Shown here piece by piece: positions 44,445-52,676 of a stretch of DNA of 64,000 nt; position 1 is the first letter of the stretch; each line of letters begins with the position of its first letter. A program made the position numbers and the translations under genes. The stretch comes from Saprospiraceae bacterium (GTDB taxonomy: Bacteria; Bacteroidota; Bacteroidia; Chitinophagales; Saprospiraceae). The stretch spans positions 1,503,001 to 1,567,000 of the forward strand of contig JAWKLJ010000002.1 in the NCBI GenBank assembly GCA_041392805.1, read 5' to 3'. Below the pieces are notes generated by a model that was not told the origin of the DNA, did not search any database, and was given only the letters and a program-made list of their open reading frames with translations.

Positions 44445-45646
44445 TGAATATGATAATTTTACAATTCATTTTTTGGTTAAGCTTTATTTGTATTTTTCAT
44501 ACCTATTTTTTTTATCCTTTATTGTTACATTGGATAGGGAGGAAAAAAGCTTCCCACGCATTGCTGTATGGGCCGGAAGATGAATGGCCCAATATATCGG
44601 TTTTAATGGCATTGTACAATGAGGAACAAGTGGTTGCCCAGAAATTAGAAAGCCTGCTTGCCCAGGATTATCCGGCCGATAAAATCGCTTTTTTTTTAGG
44701 CTCTGATTGTTCGACTGATGGGACGAATGCGATTATTGAGGCCTTTGCAAAAAAATATAAAAACCTACACTTTTTTCCTTTTCAGGATCGCCAGGGGAAG
44801 CCTGGGGTAATCAATTATTTGGCCAGAGAGGCCAATATTCATTATCCGGTGTCAGCCGAACATATTTATTTGATTACGGATGCCAATGTGATGCTCAGGC
44901 CTCCCACACTTTCCACGCTGGTCAGGCACTTCAAGGATGAGCGAATCGCCATAGTTGATGCACATATGGTTCATACGGGCATGAAAGAAGCGGGCATCTC
45001 CTATTCTGAAAACCAATATATTTCGTCGGAAGTTAAGCTGAAACACTTAGAAGGGAAAATATGGGGCAAAATGATGGGGCCTTTCGGCGGTTGTTATACC
45101 ATTCGATCTGACTATTTTACCCAAGTACCGCCCAACTTTCTGGTAGATGATTTTTTTATAACGATGCAGGTATTTGAAAAAGGGGGCTTAGCTATCAATG
45201 ACCTGGAGGCCATATGCTATGAAGCGGTTTCGCATGATTGGCAAGAAGAGTTCCGCAGGAAAGTCAGGATTTCCACCGGCAATTTTCAGAATTTATTACT
45301 GTTTGCCCACCTTTGGTGGCCCCCCATTCGACCGCTTACCTTTGCCTTTTTTTCGCACAAGGTGCTGCGTTGGATCGTCCCATTTTTCCTGCTTTTTCTC
45401 TTCGGCACTACAGCCATCATGGCGATGAGCGGTTATTTCTTTTTTAAGGTAGTTTTGCTGCTGATCCTGTTAGGTGCTATCTTTCTCCCGCTCCTGGATT
45501 ATAGCCTGACCCGACTAGCGGTGAACATCGCCGTTTTGCGCCATATTCGCTACTTTTTATTGATGAATATCGCCCTTTTATTAGGATTTTTTCGTTATGC
45601 AAAAGGCGTAAAAAGCAGTGTCTGGGACCCACCCAGACGAAGTTGA
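44444..45646 (+). CDS. Membrane-bound glycosyltransferase family 2 protein
   Basis: A 400-residue GT-A enzyme with one N-terminal helix, a catalytic domain and three to four C-terminal helices, typical of processive or polyprenol-linked transferases. Motifs: SVLMALYNEEQVVAQKLESLL (as ALYNEE), LGSDCSTDGTNAII (donor-binding), LITDANVMLRP (the DxD equivalent), LVDDFFITMQVFEKG (general base) and RRKVRISTGNFQNLL (an RxxRW-like region). It starts at the ATG overlapping the previous stop (TGATG). The pair probably contributes to extracellular or capsular polysaccharide. Confidence 0.92.
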   Translation: MNMIILQFIFWLSFICIFHTYFFYPLLLHWIGRKKASHALLYGPEDEWPNISVLMALYNEEQVVAQKLESLLAQDYPADKIAFFLGSDCSTDGTNAIIEAFAKKYKNLHFFPFQDRQGKPGVINYLAREANIHYPVSAEHIYLITDANVMLRPPTLSTLVRHFKDERIAIVDAHMVHTGMKEAGISYSENQYISSEVKLKHLEGKIWGKMMGPFGGCYTIRSDYFTQVPPNFLVDDFFITMQVFEKGGLAINDLEAICYEAVSHDWQEEFRRKVRISTGNFQNLLLFAHLWWPPIRPLTFAFFSHKVLRWIVPFFLLFLFGTTAIMAMSGYFFFKVVLLLILLGAIFLPLLDYSLTRLAVNIAVLRHIRYFLLMNIALLLGFFRYAKGVKSSVWDPPRRS

Positions 45647-45700
45647 AGCAAGGGTCGATAGCAATGCCAAAAGGGAAGCAATCAATGTAAAGACCATCAA

Positions 45701-45994
45701 CTATCTAATAATAACCTCTTCTATATAGTTTTCCCCGAGTTCCTCATTTAGGATTTTGAGGATTTTTTCTTTTCCGAAGCTCAGTTCTTGTCGCAGAGAG
45801 GCAGAATCAATCGTGATATAAAGTTTATTTCGCCGGAGTTTAATTTCACTGGTGTAGCGACTGATAGCTGTACCCATTAATTTGGCCCAAACAGCATTAA
45901 TTTTGGTTTGGTTAAGTTTTGCTTTTAGTCGATAGACCTCAAGCATTTCCTTCAAGGCGTCTTTTAGGCTAACTTGATTAGAGGCTTCTTTCAT
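45701..45994 (-). CDS. DUF721/DciA-like protein
   Basis: This 97-residue basic protein is of the DUF721 family (SLKDALKEMLEVYRLKAKLNQTKINAVWAKLMGTAISRYTSEIKLRRNKLYITIDSASLRQELSFGKEKIL; key parts VWAKLMGTAISRYT and SASLRQELSF). DciA, a family member, loads the replicative helicase in many bacteria. Whether this one does so is an inference. Its ATG overlaps the recF stop (ATGA), the conserved recF-DUF721 gene pair. Confidence 0.9.
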   Translation of the reverse strand: MKEASNQVSLKDALKEMLEVYRLKAKLNQTKINAVWAKLMGTAISRYTSEIKLRRNKLYITIDSASLRQELSFGKEKILKILNEELGENYIEEVIIR

Positions 45995-47103
45995 GGTAAT
46001 GAAGATTCTGCGGTTCCATTAAAAATGATGAATTGAAGGTATTCGGTCTTGAGGTTACTCAGGATTTTGGATAATCTGTTATGGGCAGTATCAGTAATGA
46101 AGACTTGTCCGTAATCACCATCAATTAACAACTGAAGAAGGTGTTGGACTCTTTGCTCGTCTAATTTATCAAAAATATCATCTAATAACAGCAACGGAGC
46201 TATTTTTTTTTCGTTTTTTAACCAATTATACTGGGTAAGTTTTAAAGCTAAAACAAATGATTTCAATTGGCCCTGCGAAGCAAAACGTTTTAGTACATGT
46301 TCGTCAATATTAAAAACCCAATCGTCGCGATGCACGCCGACAGTTGTTCTTTGTAAAAGGATATCCTTTTCCCGATTGGCAACTAATAAAGTCGAAAAAT
46401 CATGCTCCGTTAATTGAGAGCGGTACCTAGAGCTAACCGCTTCTCTTTCTCCCGAAATAAGATAGTGGATCCGTTTCAATTCGGGTTCGAAAGCAACGCT
46501 GAAAGCCTTTCGTTGTTGGTGGATATACAGCGCCGGTTCGATCATTTGTTGGTCATAAACGGCCAATAGGTCGTTTGAATAAGAGGAAGGGTGCGTGGCC
46601 ATCTGTTTGAGGGCCACATTTCGTTGTTTGAGGAGCTTATTGTACGAAATCAGGTGCCTTAAATAATCTTGGTTGAGTTGAGACAAGGTATTATCGACAA
46701 AGCGACGCCTTTCTTCACTCCCCTCATTGACGATATTGGTATCATCGGGGGTAATAATCACAACGGGAATCAGGCCAATATGGTCCGATAAACGTTGGTA
46801 AGCAATGCCGCCCCGTTCCAGTTCTTTCTTTTTTTGTGGCGCTATTTTGGCTACAATTTGCTCATGCTTTTCATTGATGGAAAAGTGGCCTTCTAACCTG
46901 AAAAAAGATTCTCCGTGACGGATGAGGTGGGCGTCGTTCACGTTAAAATAGCTTTTCCCCATACATAAGTAATAAATGGCATCCAGCAGATTTGTTTTGC
47001 CCATTCCATTCAACCCAATGTAGCCATTTATAGATAAGCTACAATCGATGATTTGCTTTTCGTAGTTTTTGAAATTGGTAAGTATAAGCCGCTTGAGGTG
47101 CAA
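45991..47103 (-). CDS. recF: DNA replication and repair protein RecF
   Basis: RecF is an SMC-like ATPase that acts with RecO and RecR at single-strand gaps. The start region LKRLILTNFKNYEKQIID, Walker A (GLNGMGKTNLLDAIYYL, cited as GMGKTNLL), the signature FASQGQLKSFVLALKL (as SQGQLKS) and Walker B PLLLLDDIFDKLDEQR (as LLLLDDIFDKLD) are all visible. The frame stays open to 47202. I favour the TTG at 47103, which gives the typical family N-terminus (MHLKRLILTNF) and lies just after a -7 box at 47127-47134. The ATG at 47160 would add 19 residues. It overlaps the DUF721 gene. Confidence 0.93.
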   Translation of the reverse strand: MHLKRLILTNFKNYEKQIIDCSLSINGYIGLNGMGKTNLLDAIYYLCMGKSYFNVNDAHLIRHGESFFRLEGHFSINEKHEQIVAKIAPQKKKELERGGIAYQRLSDHIGLIPVVIITPDDTNIVNEGSEERRRFVDNTLSQLNQDYLRHLISYNKLLKQRNVALKQMATHPSSYSNDLLAVYDQQMIEPALYIHQQRKAFSVAFEPELKRIHYLISGEREAVSSRYRSQLTEHDFSTLLVANREKDILLQRTTVGVHRDDWVFNIDEHVLKRFASQGQLKSFVLALKLTQYNWLKNEKKIAPLLLLDDIFDKLDEQRVQHLLQLLIDGDYGQVFITDTAHNRLSKILSNLKTEYLQFIIFNGTAESSLP

Positions 47104-47126
47104 AATGTATTCCCTTTTTGATGTTG

Positions 47127-47134
47127 CAAAAGTA
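47127..47134 (-). promoter_or_regulatory. -7 promoter element for recF
   Basis: TACTTTTG on the minus strand matches TAnnTTTG. It lies 24 bp upstream of the TTG at 47103 and inside the longer ORF, which supports the shorter recF start. No clear -33 TTTG is seen. Confidence 0.4.
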
Positions 47135-47146
47135 GAAAGAATAGGT

Positions 47147-47177
47147 TTTGTTTTCAGCATAAAATCTTTTTTCTTTG
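47147..47177 (+). promoter_or_regulatory. Promoter upstream of structured element 2 and pdhA
   Basis: TTTG (47147-47150), a 19-nt spacer and TTTCTTTG (47170-47177, one mismatch to TAnnTTTG) predict a start near 47184. The transcript would then contain the structured element at 47208 before pdhA. The equivalent promoter before copy 3 also ends CTTTGCG. Confidence 0.5.
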
Positions 47178-47207
47178 CGGCAGGAAAACAAGGACTTGCC
47201 AATTAGA

Positions 47208-47340
47208 GACGGAAAAAAAATAAAGTAATCAACTTTCGGTTTTTAAATATTTTGCTAAGCAACTGACTGAAAGGAGGTTGTGTGCAAAATTTTAGAAACC
47301 TTAAGCAGAAATTTGATTACTTTATTTCCGTCAAACTACT
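47208..47340 (+). ncRNA. Structured repeat element, copy 2 (pdhA leader)
   Basis: The 133-nt element runs GACGGAAAAAAAATAAAGTA ... TTTATTTCCGTCAAACTACT. The outer stem is GACGGAAA / TTTCCGTC, continuing as TAAAGTAATCAA / TTGATTACTTTA with an extra A5 bulge. The middle stem is GGTTTTTAAA-TA-TTTTGC / GCAAAATTTTAGAAACC. The apical stem CAAC / GTTG holds the loop TGACTGAAAGGAG. Only two bases differ from the copy at 48627. The 3' tail AAACTACT is conserved beyond the stem, so the element has a direction. Confidence 0.7.
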
Positions 47341-47449
47341 TTTGGTGTTAATATTGACAAAGAAATTTTCCTGTTTAGGGGATATTTGCCTTATCTTTAA
47401 GGGCAGATTCTCTAATAATTTGCGAATATTCGCCAAAACCTTAATACAA

Positions 47450-48490
47450 ATGGATACAGTGGTCGAACAAAAGAAAAAAGCAACCGGAAAAAAGGCCCCG
47501 AGCCCAGCTTATAGCAAGGAGATGTATCTCAATTGGTACGAAATGATGTTGCGCATTCGCAAATTTGAGGAACGTGCACTCGTGATGTATGGACAACAAA
47601 AAGTGAGGGGCTTCTGCCACGTATATATCGGGCAAGAAGCTGTTGCAGCTGGAATTGAGGCAGCCATTCGCCCCGAGGATGCCATTGTTACGGCTTATCG
47701 CCAGCATGGCACTGCCATTGGACGTGGTTTGTCTACCAAGGCTTGTATGGCGGAGCTTTTTGGTAAAGTAACGGGTGCCGTAAAAGGGAAAGGGGGATCT
47801 ATGCACTTTTTTTCGGCTGATCACCGCTATTTTGGAGGGAATGGCATTGTAGGTGCTCAAATTCCGATTGGAACAGGTATTGGGTTTGCAGAAAAATATA
47901 AAGGAACAGATAACCTTTGTGTCACCATGTTCGGCGACGGGGCTGCCCGACAAGGCGCACTGTATGAGTCTTTTAACATGGCGATGAGCTGGTCGCTTCC
48001 CGTATTGTATATTTGTGAGAACAATGGCTATGCAATGGGGACTTCCGTACAAAGAACCAGCAATGTAACCGAACTATATAAGGTAGGCCATGCCTTTGAC
48101 ATGCCTAGCGAAGCAATTGATGGGATGAGCCCTGAATCTGTCTATGAAGGCGTGAAAAAAGCCGTAGCGCATATTCGTGCAGGAAAAGGCCCATACTTCT
48201 TGGAAATCAGGACTTACCGCTACAAAGGCCATTCGGTTTCAGACCCTGCCCGATATCGTACCAAGGAAGAGGTTCAGGAATACAAAGACCGCGATCCGGT
48301 AAAAATGACTGAGGCTAAAATTTTGCAGGAAAAAATCGCAACAGCTGAAGAAGTGGCGGCGATTAAAGAACGCATCAAGATTGAAATCGAGGAAGCCGTT
48401 AAGTTTGCCGATGAATCACCCTATCCTGATCCTGCGGACTTGTTCGAAGACAATTATACCCAAAAGGATTATCCTTTTATTGTAGATTAA
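47450..48490 (+). CDS. pdhA: Pyruvate dehydrogenase E1 component, alpha subunit
   Basis: E1 alpha binds thiamine diphosphate with E1 beta and decarboxylates pyruvate, feeding acetyl-CoA formation. The 346-residue product has MLRIRKFEERALVMYGQQKVRGFCHVYIGQEAV (as RGFCHVYIGQEA), RQHGTAIGRG, GGSMHFFS, GGNGIVGAQIPIGTGIG (as GGNGIVGAQ), the ThDP/Mg motif MFGDGAARQGALYES ... ENNGYAMGTS, and the phosphorylation-loop equivalent YRYKGHSVSDPARYR (as KGHSVSDPARYR). The open frame begins at 47282 inside the structured element; the ATG at 47450 gives the normal N-terminus. Its E1 beta and E2 partners are not in the window. Confidence 0.94.
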   Translation: MDTVVEQKKKATGKKAPSPAYSKEMYLNWYEMMLRIRKFEERALVMYGQQKVRGFCHVYIGQEAVAAGIEAAIRPEDAIVTAYRQHGTAIGRGLSTKACMAELFGKVTGAVKGKGGSMHFFSADHRYFGGNGIVGAQIPIGTGIGFAEKYKGTDNLCVTMFGDGAARQGALYESFNMAMSWSLPVLYICENNGYAMGTSVQRTSNVTELYKVGHAFDMPSEAIDGMSPESVYEGVKKAVAHIRAGKGPYFLEIRTYRYKGHSVSDPARYRTKEEVQEYKDRDPVKMTEAKILQEKIATAEEVAAIKERIKIEIEEAVKFADESPYPDPADLFEDNYTQKDYPFIVD

Positions 48491-48576
48491 CCCTTATAGC
48501 AAGGTGAAATACTTGTTTTCTTCTGAGTAGGCAGCAAACTTGTTTTTAACTTTTGTGCTATATTTTAGGCAACTAC

Positions 48577-48606
48577 TTTGGCTCTACCAATATTTGTTTA
48601 TCTTTG
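48577..48606 (+). promoter_or_regulatory. Promoter upstream of structured element 3 and the TPR gene
   Basis: TTTG (48577-48580), an 18-nt spacer and TATCTTTG (48599-48606) closely match the Bacteroidota consensus. The start is predicted near 48613, 14 nt before the structured element. Confidence 0.65.
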
Positions 48607-48626
48607 CGTGGCTTTTTTGGATAGGG

Positions 48627-48759
48627 GACGGAAAAAAAATAAAGTAATCAAATTTCGGTTTTTAAATATTTTGCTAAGCAACTGACTGAAAGGAGGTTGT
48701 GTGCAAAATTTTAGAAACCTTAAGTAGAAATTTGATTACTTTATTTCCGTCAAACTACT
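48627..48759 (+). ncRNA. Structured repeat element, copy 3 (leader of TPR gene)
   Basis: It is identical to the element at 47208 except for two substitutions (C to A at the end of the outer stem, C to T in the 3' arm), both outside the apical loop. The orientation is the same and it lies 48 bp before the start codon at 48808. Behind the promoter at 48577-48606 it would form most of the 5' leader. Confidence 0.7.
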
Positions 48760-48807
48760 AGGCATAAAAAAAGTGCTTTTCTTATTCTAAATTAATGGCT
48801 TGAAGTA

Positions 48808-49503
48808 ATGGCAAGAAGAAAAACAAATCGGAAAAAAGCGGATGAAACGCTAGTTGATATTGTAGAAGTTAAAGACCAGGCACAGGGGTTTGTTGAGGAA
48901 AATCAACGGCTGATTTTTGGCTTGGGTATTGGTCTTATCCTATTAGTTGGTGGATACTTTTTCTACCACAACCTCTACAAGGCACCTCGTGAGAAAGAAG
49001 CGATGGAGCAGATGTTCAAAGCACAGGAGCAATTTGAGCGAGATTCTTTTGCCTTGGCACTTACCAATCCAGGTGGTGGATATGTTGGCTTTTTGGATAT
49101 CATTGATTCCTACGGTGGTACTAAAGCTGCCAACCTCGCCAATTATTATGCAGGGGTGGCCTATCTTAATCTTGGTCAATTTGATGCCAGCTTGGACTAT
49201 ATGAAAAGTTTCAGCCCTGATGGCAAAATCGGTCCTGTGATGAAGCATGGGGTTTTAGGGGATATTTATTCTGAGCTGAATCAAATGGATAACGCGATAA
49301 GCAGTTATAAAAAGGCGATCAGCGGTGGCGAAAATGAAGTCCTAACGGCTTACTATTTGAAAAAACTAGGTATGCTATATGAAAAAAATGGCAACCTGGC
49401 AGACGCCAAATCTTCTTACCAAAAGGTAAAAAGTGCTTATCCTGAATCACCTTATGCAACGGATATAGATAAATATATTACCAGGGTAACCGGCCAACAA
49501 TAA
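48808..49503 (+). CDS. TPR-containing inner-membrane protein
   Basis: The 231-residue protein has a basic cytoplasmic tail (MARRKTNRKKADE), a membrane helix at ~36-56 (IFGLGIGLILLVGGYFFY), and an extracytoplasmic part with at least three tetratricopeptide repeats (ANYYAGVAYLNLGQFDASLDYM, GDIYSELNQMDNAISSYKKAI, KLGMLYEKNGNLADAKSSYQKV; the first is cited as AGVAYLNLGQFDASL). The layout matches YfgM-like proteins, which interact with the Sec translocon and chaperones. It probably serves protein-protein contacts at the membrane. A terminator follows 22 bp after the stop. Confidence 0.88.
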   Translation: MARRKTNRKKADETLVDIVEVKDQAQGFVEENQRLIFGLGIGLILLVGGYFFYHNLYKAPREKEAMEQMFKAQEQFERDSFALALTNPGGGYVGFLDIIDSYGGTKAANLANYYAGVAYLNLGQFDASLDYMKSFSPDGKIGPVMKHGVLGDIYSELNQMDNAISSYKKAISGGENEVLTAYYLKKLGMLYEKNGNLADAKSSYQKVKSAYPESPYATDIDKYITRVTGQQ

Positions 49504-49524
49504 TTGTATTATAATTGTTGTTTT

Positions 49525-49557
49525 GAAAAAAGGTAGGCATAATTGCTTACCTTTTTT
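49525..49557 (+). terminator. Intrinsic terminator after the TPR gene
   Basis: AAAAAAGGTA-GGC pairs with GC-TTACCTTTTTT around an ATAATT loop, with the T-rich arm serving as the U-tract. It ends 18 bp before ribH. Confidence 0.75.
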
Positions 49558-49575
49558 CGTATATAAACCTAACTT

Positions 49576-50091
49576 ATGGCAAGCGCATTAAAAAACCTTT
49601 CCAAATACGATGAGTCTACGCTACCCGATGGTGAAAAGTTATCAATAGGGATAGTCGTTTCCGATTGGAATGCTGAGATTACCCACGCCTTATATGAAGG
49701 TTGTTTCGATACCTTGGTCAAGCATGGTGTGAAAGCGGATAAAATCCATACGGTGCAGGTTCCCGGAACATTTGAGTTGCCGACGGCAGCCAAAATGATG
49801 TTGGCACACCACAACCTGGATGCAGTTGTTTGTATTGGCTGTGTAATCAAAGGCGAAACCAAGCATGATGAATACATCAATAACGCGGTATCTACTGCTT
49901 TAGCAAATCTGGGAATGGTCAGCGGAAAACCCGTTATTTTTGGTGTACTTACGCCGAATACGGAAGAACAAGCAAAAGACCGGGCCGGAGGAAAACACGG
50001 TAATAAAGGGGTAGAGGCAGCAGTGACGGCCCTGCGGATGGCTGATTTAAAAAACCAGATGACAACCGCGAAGAAGTCGATCGGGTATTAG
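49576..50091 (+). CDS. ribH: 6,7-dimethyl-8-ribityllumazine synthase RibH
   Basis: RibH condenses 5-amino-6-ribitylamino-uracil with 3,4-dihydroxy-butanone phosphate, the next-to-last step of riboflavin synthesis. The 171-residue chain contains IGIVVSDWNAEITHALYEG (substrate-binding Trp, cited as VVSDWNAEIT), VQVPGTFELPTAAKMM (as VPGTFELP), CIGCVIKGETKHDEYI (His-containing active site, as IKGETKHDEY) and GVLTPNTEEQAKDRAGG. Other rib genes are absent here. Its stop codon TAG is also the first part of a long palindromic element. Confidence 0.96.
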   Translation: MASALKNLSKYDESTLPDGEKLSIGIVVSDWNAEITHALYEGCFDTLVKHGVKADKIHTVQVPGTFELPTAAKMMLAHHNLDAVVCIGCVIKGETKHDEYINNAVSTALANLGMVSGKPVIFGVLTPNTEEQAKDRAGGKHGNKGVEAAVTALRMADLKNQMTTAKKSIGY

Positions 50092-50256
50092 AGCTTGTTT
50101 GGAGGTCGCTTTTGGAGATAAAAAGCGTCAATTTTTTGATGAAACAAGGCGCTTTTTGAAGTGCATACCCTTAGGTACGGACGAAAAAAGTAACGCAGTA
50201 TCATCAAAAAAGGGATGTTTTTTAGCCCAAAGGGTGACCTCCAAGCAAGCTCTTAA
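50089..50256. repeat. Palindromic element with bipartite core, copy 4
   Basis: Arms of ~55 bp (AGAGCTTGTTTGGAGGTC ... TTTTTTGATGA, complementary to TCATCAAAAAA ... GACCTCCAAGCAAGCTCT) enclose AACAAGGCGC ... AAGTAACGCAGTAT with an inner stem around ATACCCTTAGGTA. The left end coincides with the ribH stop codon. Confidence 0.75.
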
Positions 50257-50319
50257 AAAAGGGCGAAGCACAACCGCTCCGCCCACAATAGAAGATGAAA
50301 TTTCGCTTCTTTTATTAGT

Positions 50320-52665
50320 TTATTCCGATAGGCAATCAATGGGGTTAAAGTTGGCGGCCTTGAAGGTATGAAAACCCATGGTGAGCCAGGCTATGGACAG
50401 GGTTGCCATACCAGCTCCGATGAAATATATCCAATTAAGATTAATGTGATAAGCAAAAGAATTAAGCCACTTACTGCTGACCCAATAACCCAAAGGCACA
50501 GCCAGTAGAATAGCTAATATTACGATCCTGCTGTATTCAATAGTCAATAATCGAACGATGTTTTGACTGGAAGCTCCTAGTATTTTTCTGATGCCAATTT
50601 CCTTAGTTCTTTTTTCAGCCATAAAAGAAGACAGGCCGAGCAGACCCAGGCAGGAAATGATAATGGCTAATGCGGCTGCAAAACGAGAAAGCATAGACAC
50701 TTTTTCCTCGGCTGCATATTTTTGCTGATAATCTTCGCTTAAGAAGGTAAATTGAAATGGGAAACCTGTATGGAATCTTTTGTACAATTCTTCCATCTTT
50801 GCTAATGTTTTCTGTTCATCAAAGGATTCGATTTTTACAGCTATCTTCAGTGCACGCTGATCACTCCAACGGAAGAAGGTAGGCTTCACTAATTCATGTA
50901 GTGATTCAAAGTGGAAGTCTTGGGTAACGCCAATAATTTCATAGTTTGTTTCCCCAATTTGTACGCTTTTTCCAACTGCATTGTCAAATCCCATAACTTG
51001 TTGGGCCTTTTCATTAATCACCAGTTTTTCAGCTTCATTTCCCCTTTCTTTGGAAAAAAAACGCCCATTCACCAATTCAATATTTAGTATTTCTAGCATT
51101 CCATAGTTGACCGTACCATGTTCAAACCAAATTTCCGATTCCGGTGCTTTTCCTTCCCAGCGAATGTCAGCGGTGGAAGCTTGTCCACCGACCAAAGCAT
51201 GGGAAAGACTAGAGGCTCCTACCACACCTGCGATTTGGCTTACATTGGAAATGAATTCCTTTTGTTTTTCATTGGGCATACCATTGGTGCTGATCGTAAG
51301 AATTTGCTCTTTTTCATAGCCCAGGTTTTTATGTTGCAGGAATTGCATTTGCTCGTGGACAATCCAAACTGAAAGGATCATCACCGTAGAAATACCAAAC
51401 TGAAAAATGACCAAACCTTTTCTAAGCCATTCCTCTCCCAAGGCCCTTTTAAGATTGCCTTTAAGGATTTGATGTGGTTTGAGCAAGGAAAGGTACAAAG
51501 CAGGGTAACTACCAGAAACAATGCCTGTTAGAATAGTAATGGCCACAAATGAAAGCAAAAAGAAAGCATCCCAGGGTAACTTTAATGCCTTATTTACGAA
51601 TTGATTAAAGGATGGAAGAAATATCAACAATAATATAATGGCGATTCCGCCAGCTATCAAACTTTGAAGGATTGCCTCTATGAAATGTTGATAAGCTAGG
51701 ACAACCCTGGTTGCCCCTATGGTTTTTTTTATACCCATTTCTTTCATTCGCCTGGAAGCTCTTGCCGTAGTGAGATTTATGAAATTAACACAGGCGATGA
51801 ACAAGATAAGGATGGCGGTAAGGAAAAATTGTCTTAGATATACTATCCTACCTCCCACCGCCTCCCGGTTATTATAGACATTCTGTAGATAATAGGAAGC
51901 ATAGGGGATAACAAAAGGAACCCAACTCCAATCCGGGTATTGTTCTTTAATAAAAGCCTCAATCTTCTGATTTAAGATTTGTGGGTCTGTATTTTTTTTT
52001 ATTTTTAGATAGGTACGCGTATTGTAGTGCCCTCGATCAATCCTTTCCTTGAAATATTTTTCAAAAATATCAAAAGACAATATGTAATCAAACTGCATAG
52101 AGGATTGAGCTGGCAGCTGGTAAATCCCTGTTACAATAACCTCCTCCCGCATATTATACCATTGCCATTGCAGGCTTTTCCCAATGATATCTGTTGAACC
52201 AAAAAGTTTTGCTGCTGTCGCTTCTGATAAAACGATGGAAGCTGGTTGTTGCAGAACCTGATCTGCTTTCCCCAGGATGAGAGGATAGGAAAATAGCTCG
52301 AAAAAAGCAGAGGTAGCAAATTCCCCTGTAACAGCATATTGCTCCTCTTCGTTACTAAGACTGGATACCAACGCTCCCCATGAGCTATTTACAATGGCTT
52401 CAATTTCAGGTAAGGCGGAAGCCAGGTGATTGGCAACCAGACTGGAGGTATTGAGTACGGTTTCATTGCTATGCGAATCTGAAATTAGGCGATATAGCTG
52501 CGTATCCAATTGATGGAATTTATCTACTTTCCATTCATCATAAACCCAAAGTAGCACCAGGATGGTGGTGGCCAATCCAAAGGAAAGGCCAACCTGGTTG
52601 ATTAAAAAAAACTTCTTGTTCCGGGAAAAATGCCGAAAGGCTATTAGGAATGTATGCCTTATCAT
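50320..52665 (-). CDS. FtsX/MacB-type ABC transporter permease
   Basis: This 781-residue inner-membrane protein has the duplicated MacB_PCD-FtsX layout. An N-terminal helix (MIRHTFLIAFRHFSRNKKFFLINQVGLSFGLATTILVLLWVYDEW; key part FRHFSRNKKFFLIN) precedes a periplasmic domain (~45-270), three helices (~285-400, with EMGIKKTIGATR), a fourth helix, a second periplasmic domain (~430-650) and three last helices (~660-770, with KEIGIRKILGASSQNIVRLL). The two IGIRKxxGA motifs contact an ATPase. No ATPase gene adjoins. It is the last gene of an operon with the M23 fusion gene (12 bp upstream) and padR. Confidence 0.93.
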   Translation of the reverse strand: MIRHTFLIAFRHFSRNKKFFLINQVGLSFGLATTILVLLWVYDEWKVDKFHQLDTQLYRLISDSHSNETVLNTSSLVANHLASALPEIEAIVNSSWGALVSSLSNEEEQYAVTGEFATSAFFELFSYPLILGKADQVLQQPASIVLSEATAAKLFGSTDIIGKSLQWQWYNMREEVIVTGIYQLPAQSSMQFDYILSFDIFEKYFKERIDRGHYNTRTYLKIKKNTDPQILNQKIEAFIKEQYPDWSWVPFVIPYASYYLQNVYNNREAVGGRIVYLRQFFLTAILILFIACVNFINLTTARASRRMKEMGIKKTIGATRVVLAYQHFIEAILQSLIAGGIAIILLLIFLPSFNQFVNKALKLPWDAFFLLSFVAITILTGIVSGSYPALYLSLLKPHQILKGNLKRALGEEWLRKGLVIFQFGISTVMILSVWIVHEQMQFLQHKNLGYEKEQILTISTNGMPNEKQKEFISNVSQIAGVVGASSLSHALVGGQASTADIRWEGKAPESEIWFEHGTVNYGMLEILNIELVNGRFFSKERGNEAEKLVINEKAQQVMGFDNAVGKSVQIGETNYEIIGVTQDFHFESLHELVKPTFFRWSDQRALKIAVKIESFDEQKTLAKMEELYKRFHTGFPFQFTFLSEDYQQKYAAEEKVSMLSRFAAALAIIISCLGLLGLSSFMAEKRTKEIGIRKILGASSQNIVRLLTIEYSRIVILAILLAVPLGYWVSSKWLNSFAYHINLNWIYFIGAGMATLSIAWLTMGFHTFKAANFNPIDCLSE

Positions 52666-52676
52666 TTCTAAAGACC

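Noticed and set aside
47282..47449. N-terminal extension of PdhA
   Set aside because: The extra 56 codons lie in the structured element and leader, are not like any E1 alpha N-terminus, and begin with a non-ATG codon.
50099..50371. A 90-codon + strand ORF after ribH
   Set aside because: It is contained largely in a palindromic repeat and then runs antisense into the permease gene; it has no family features.
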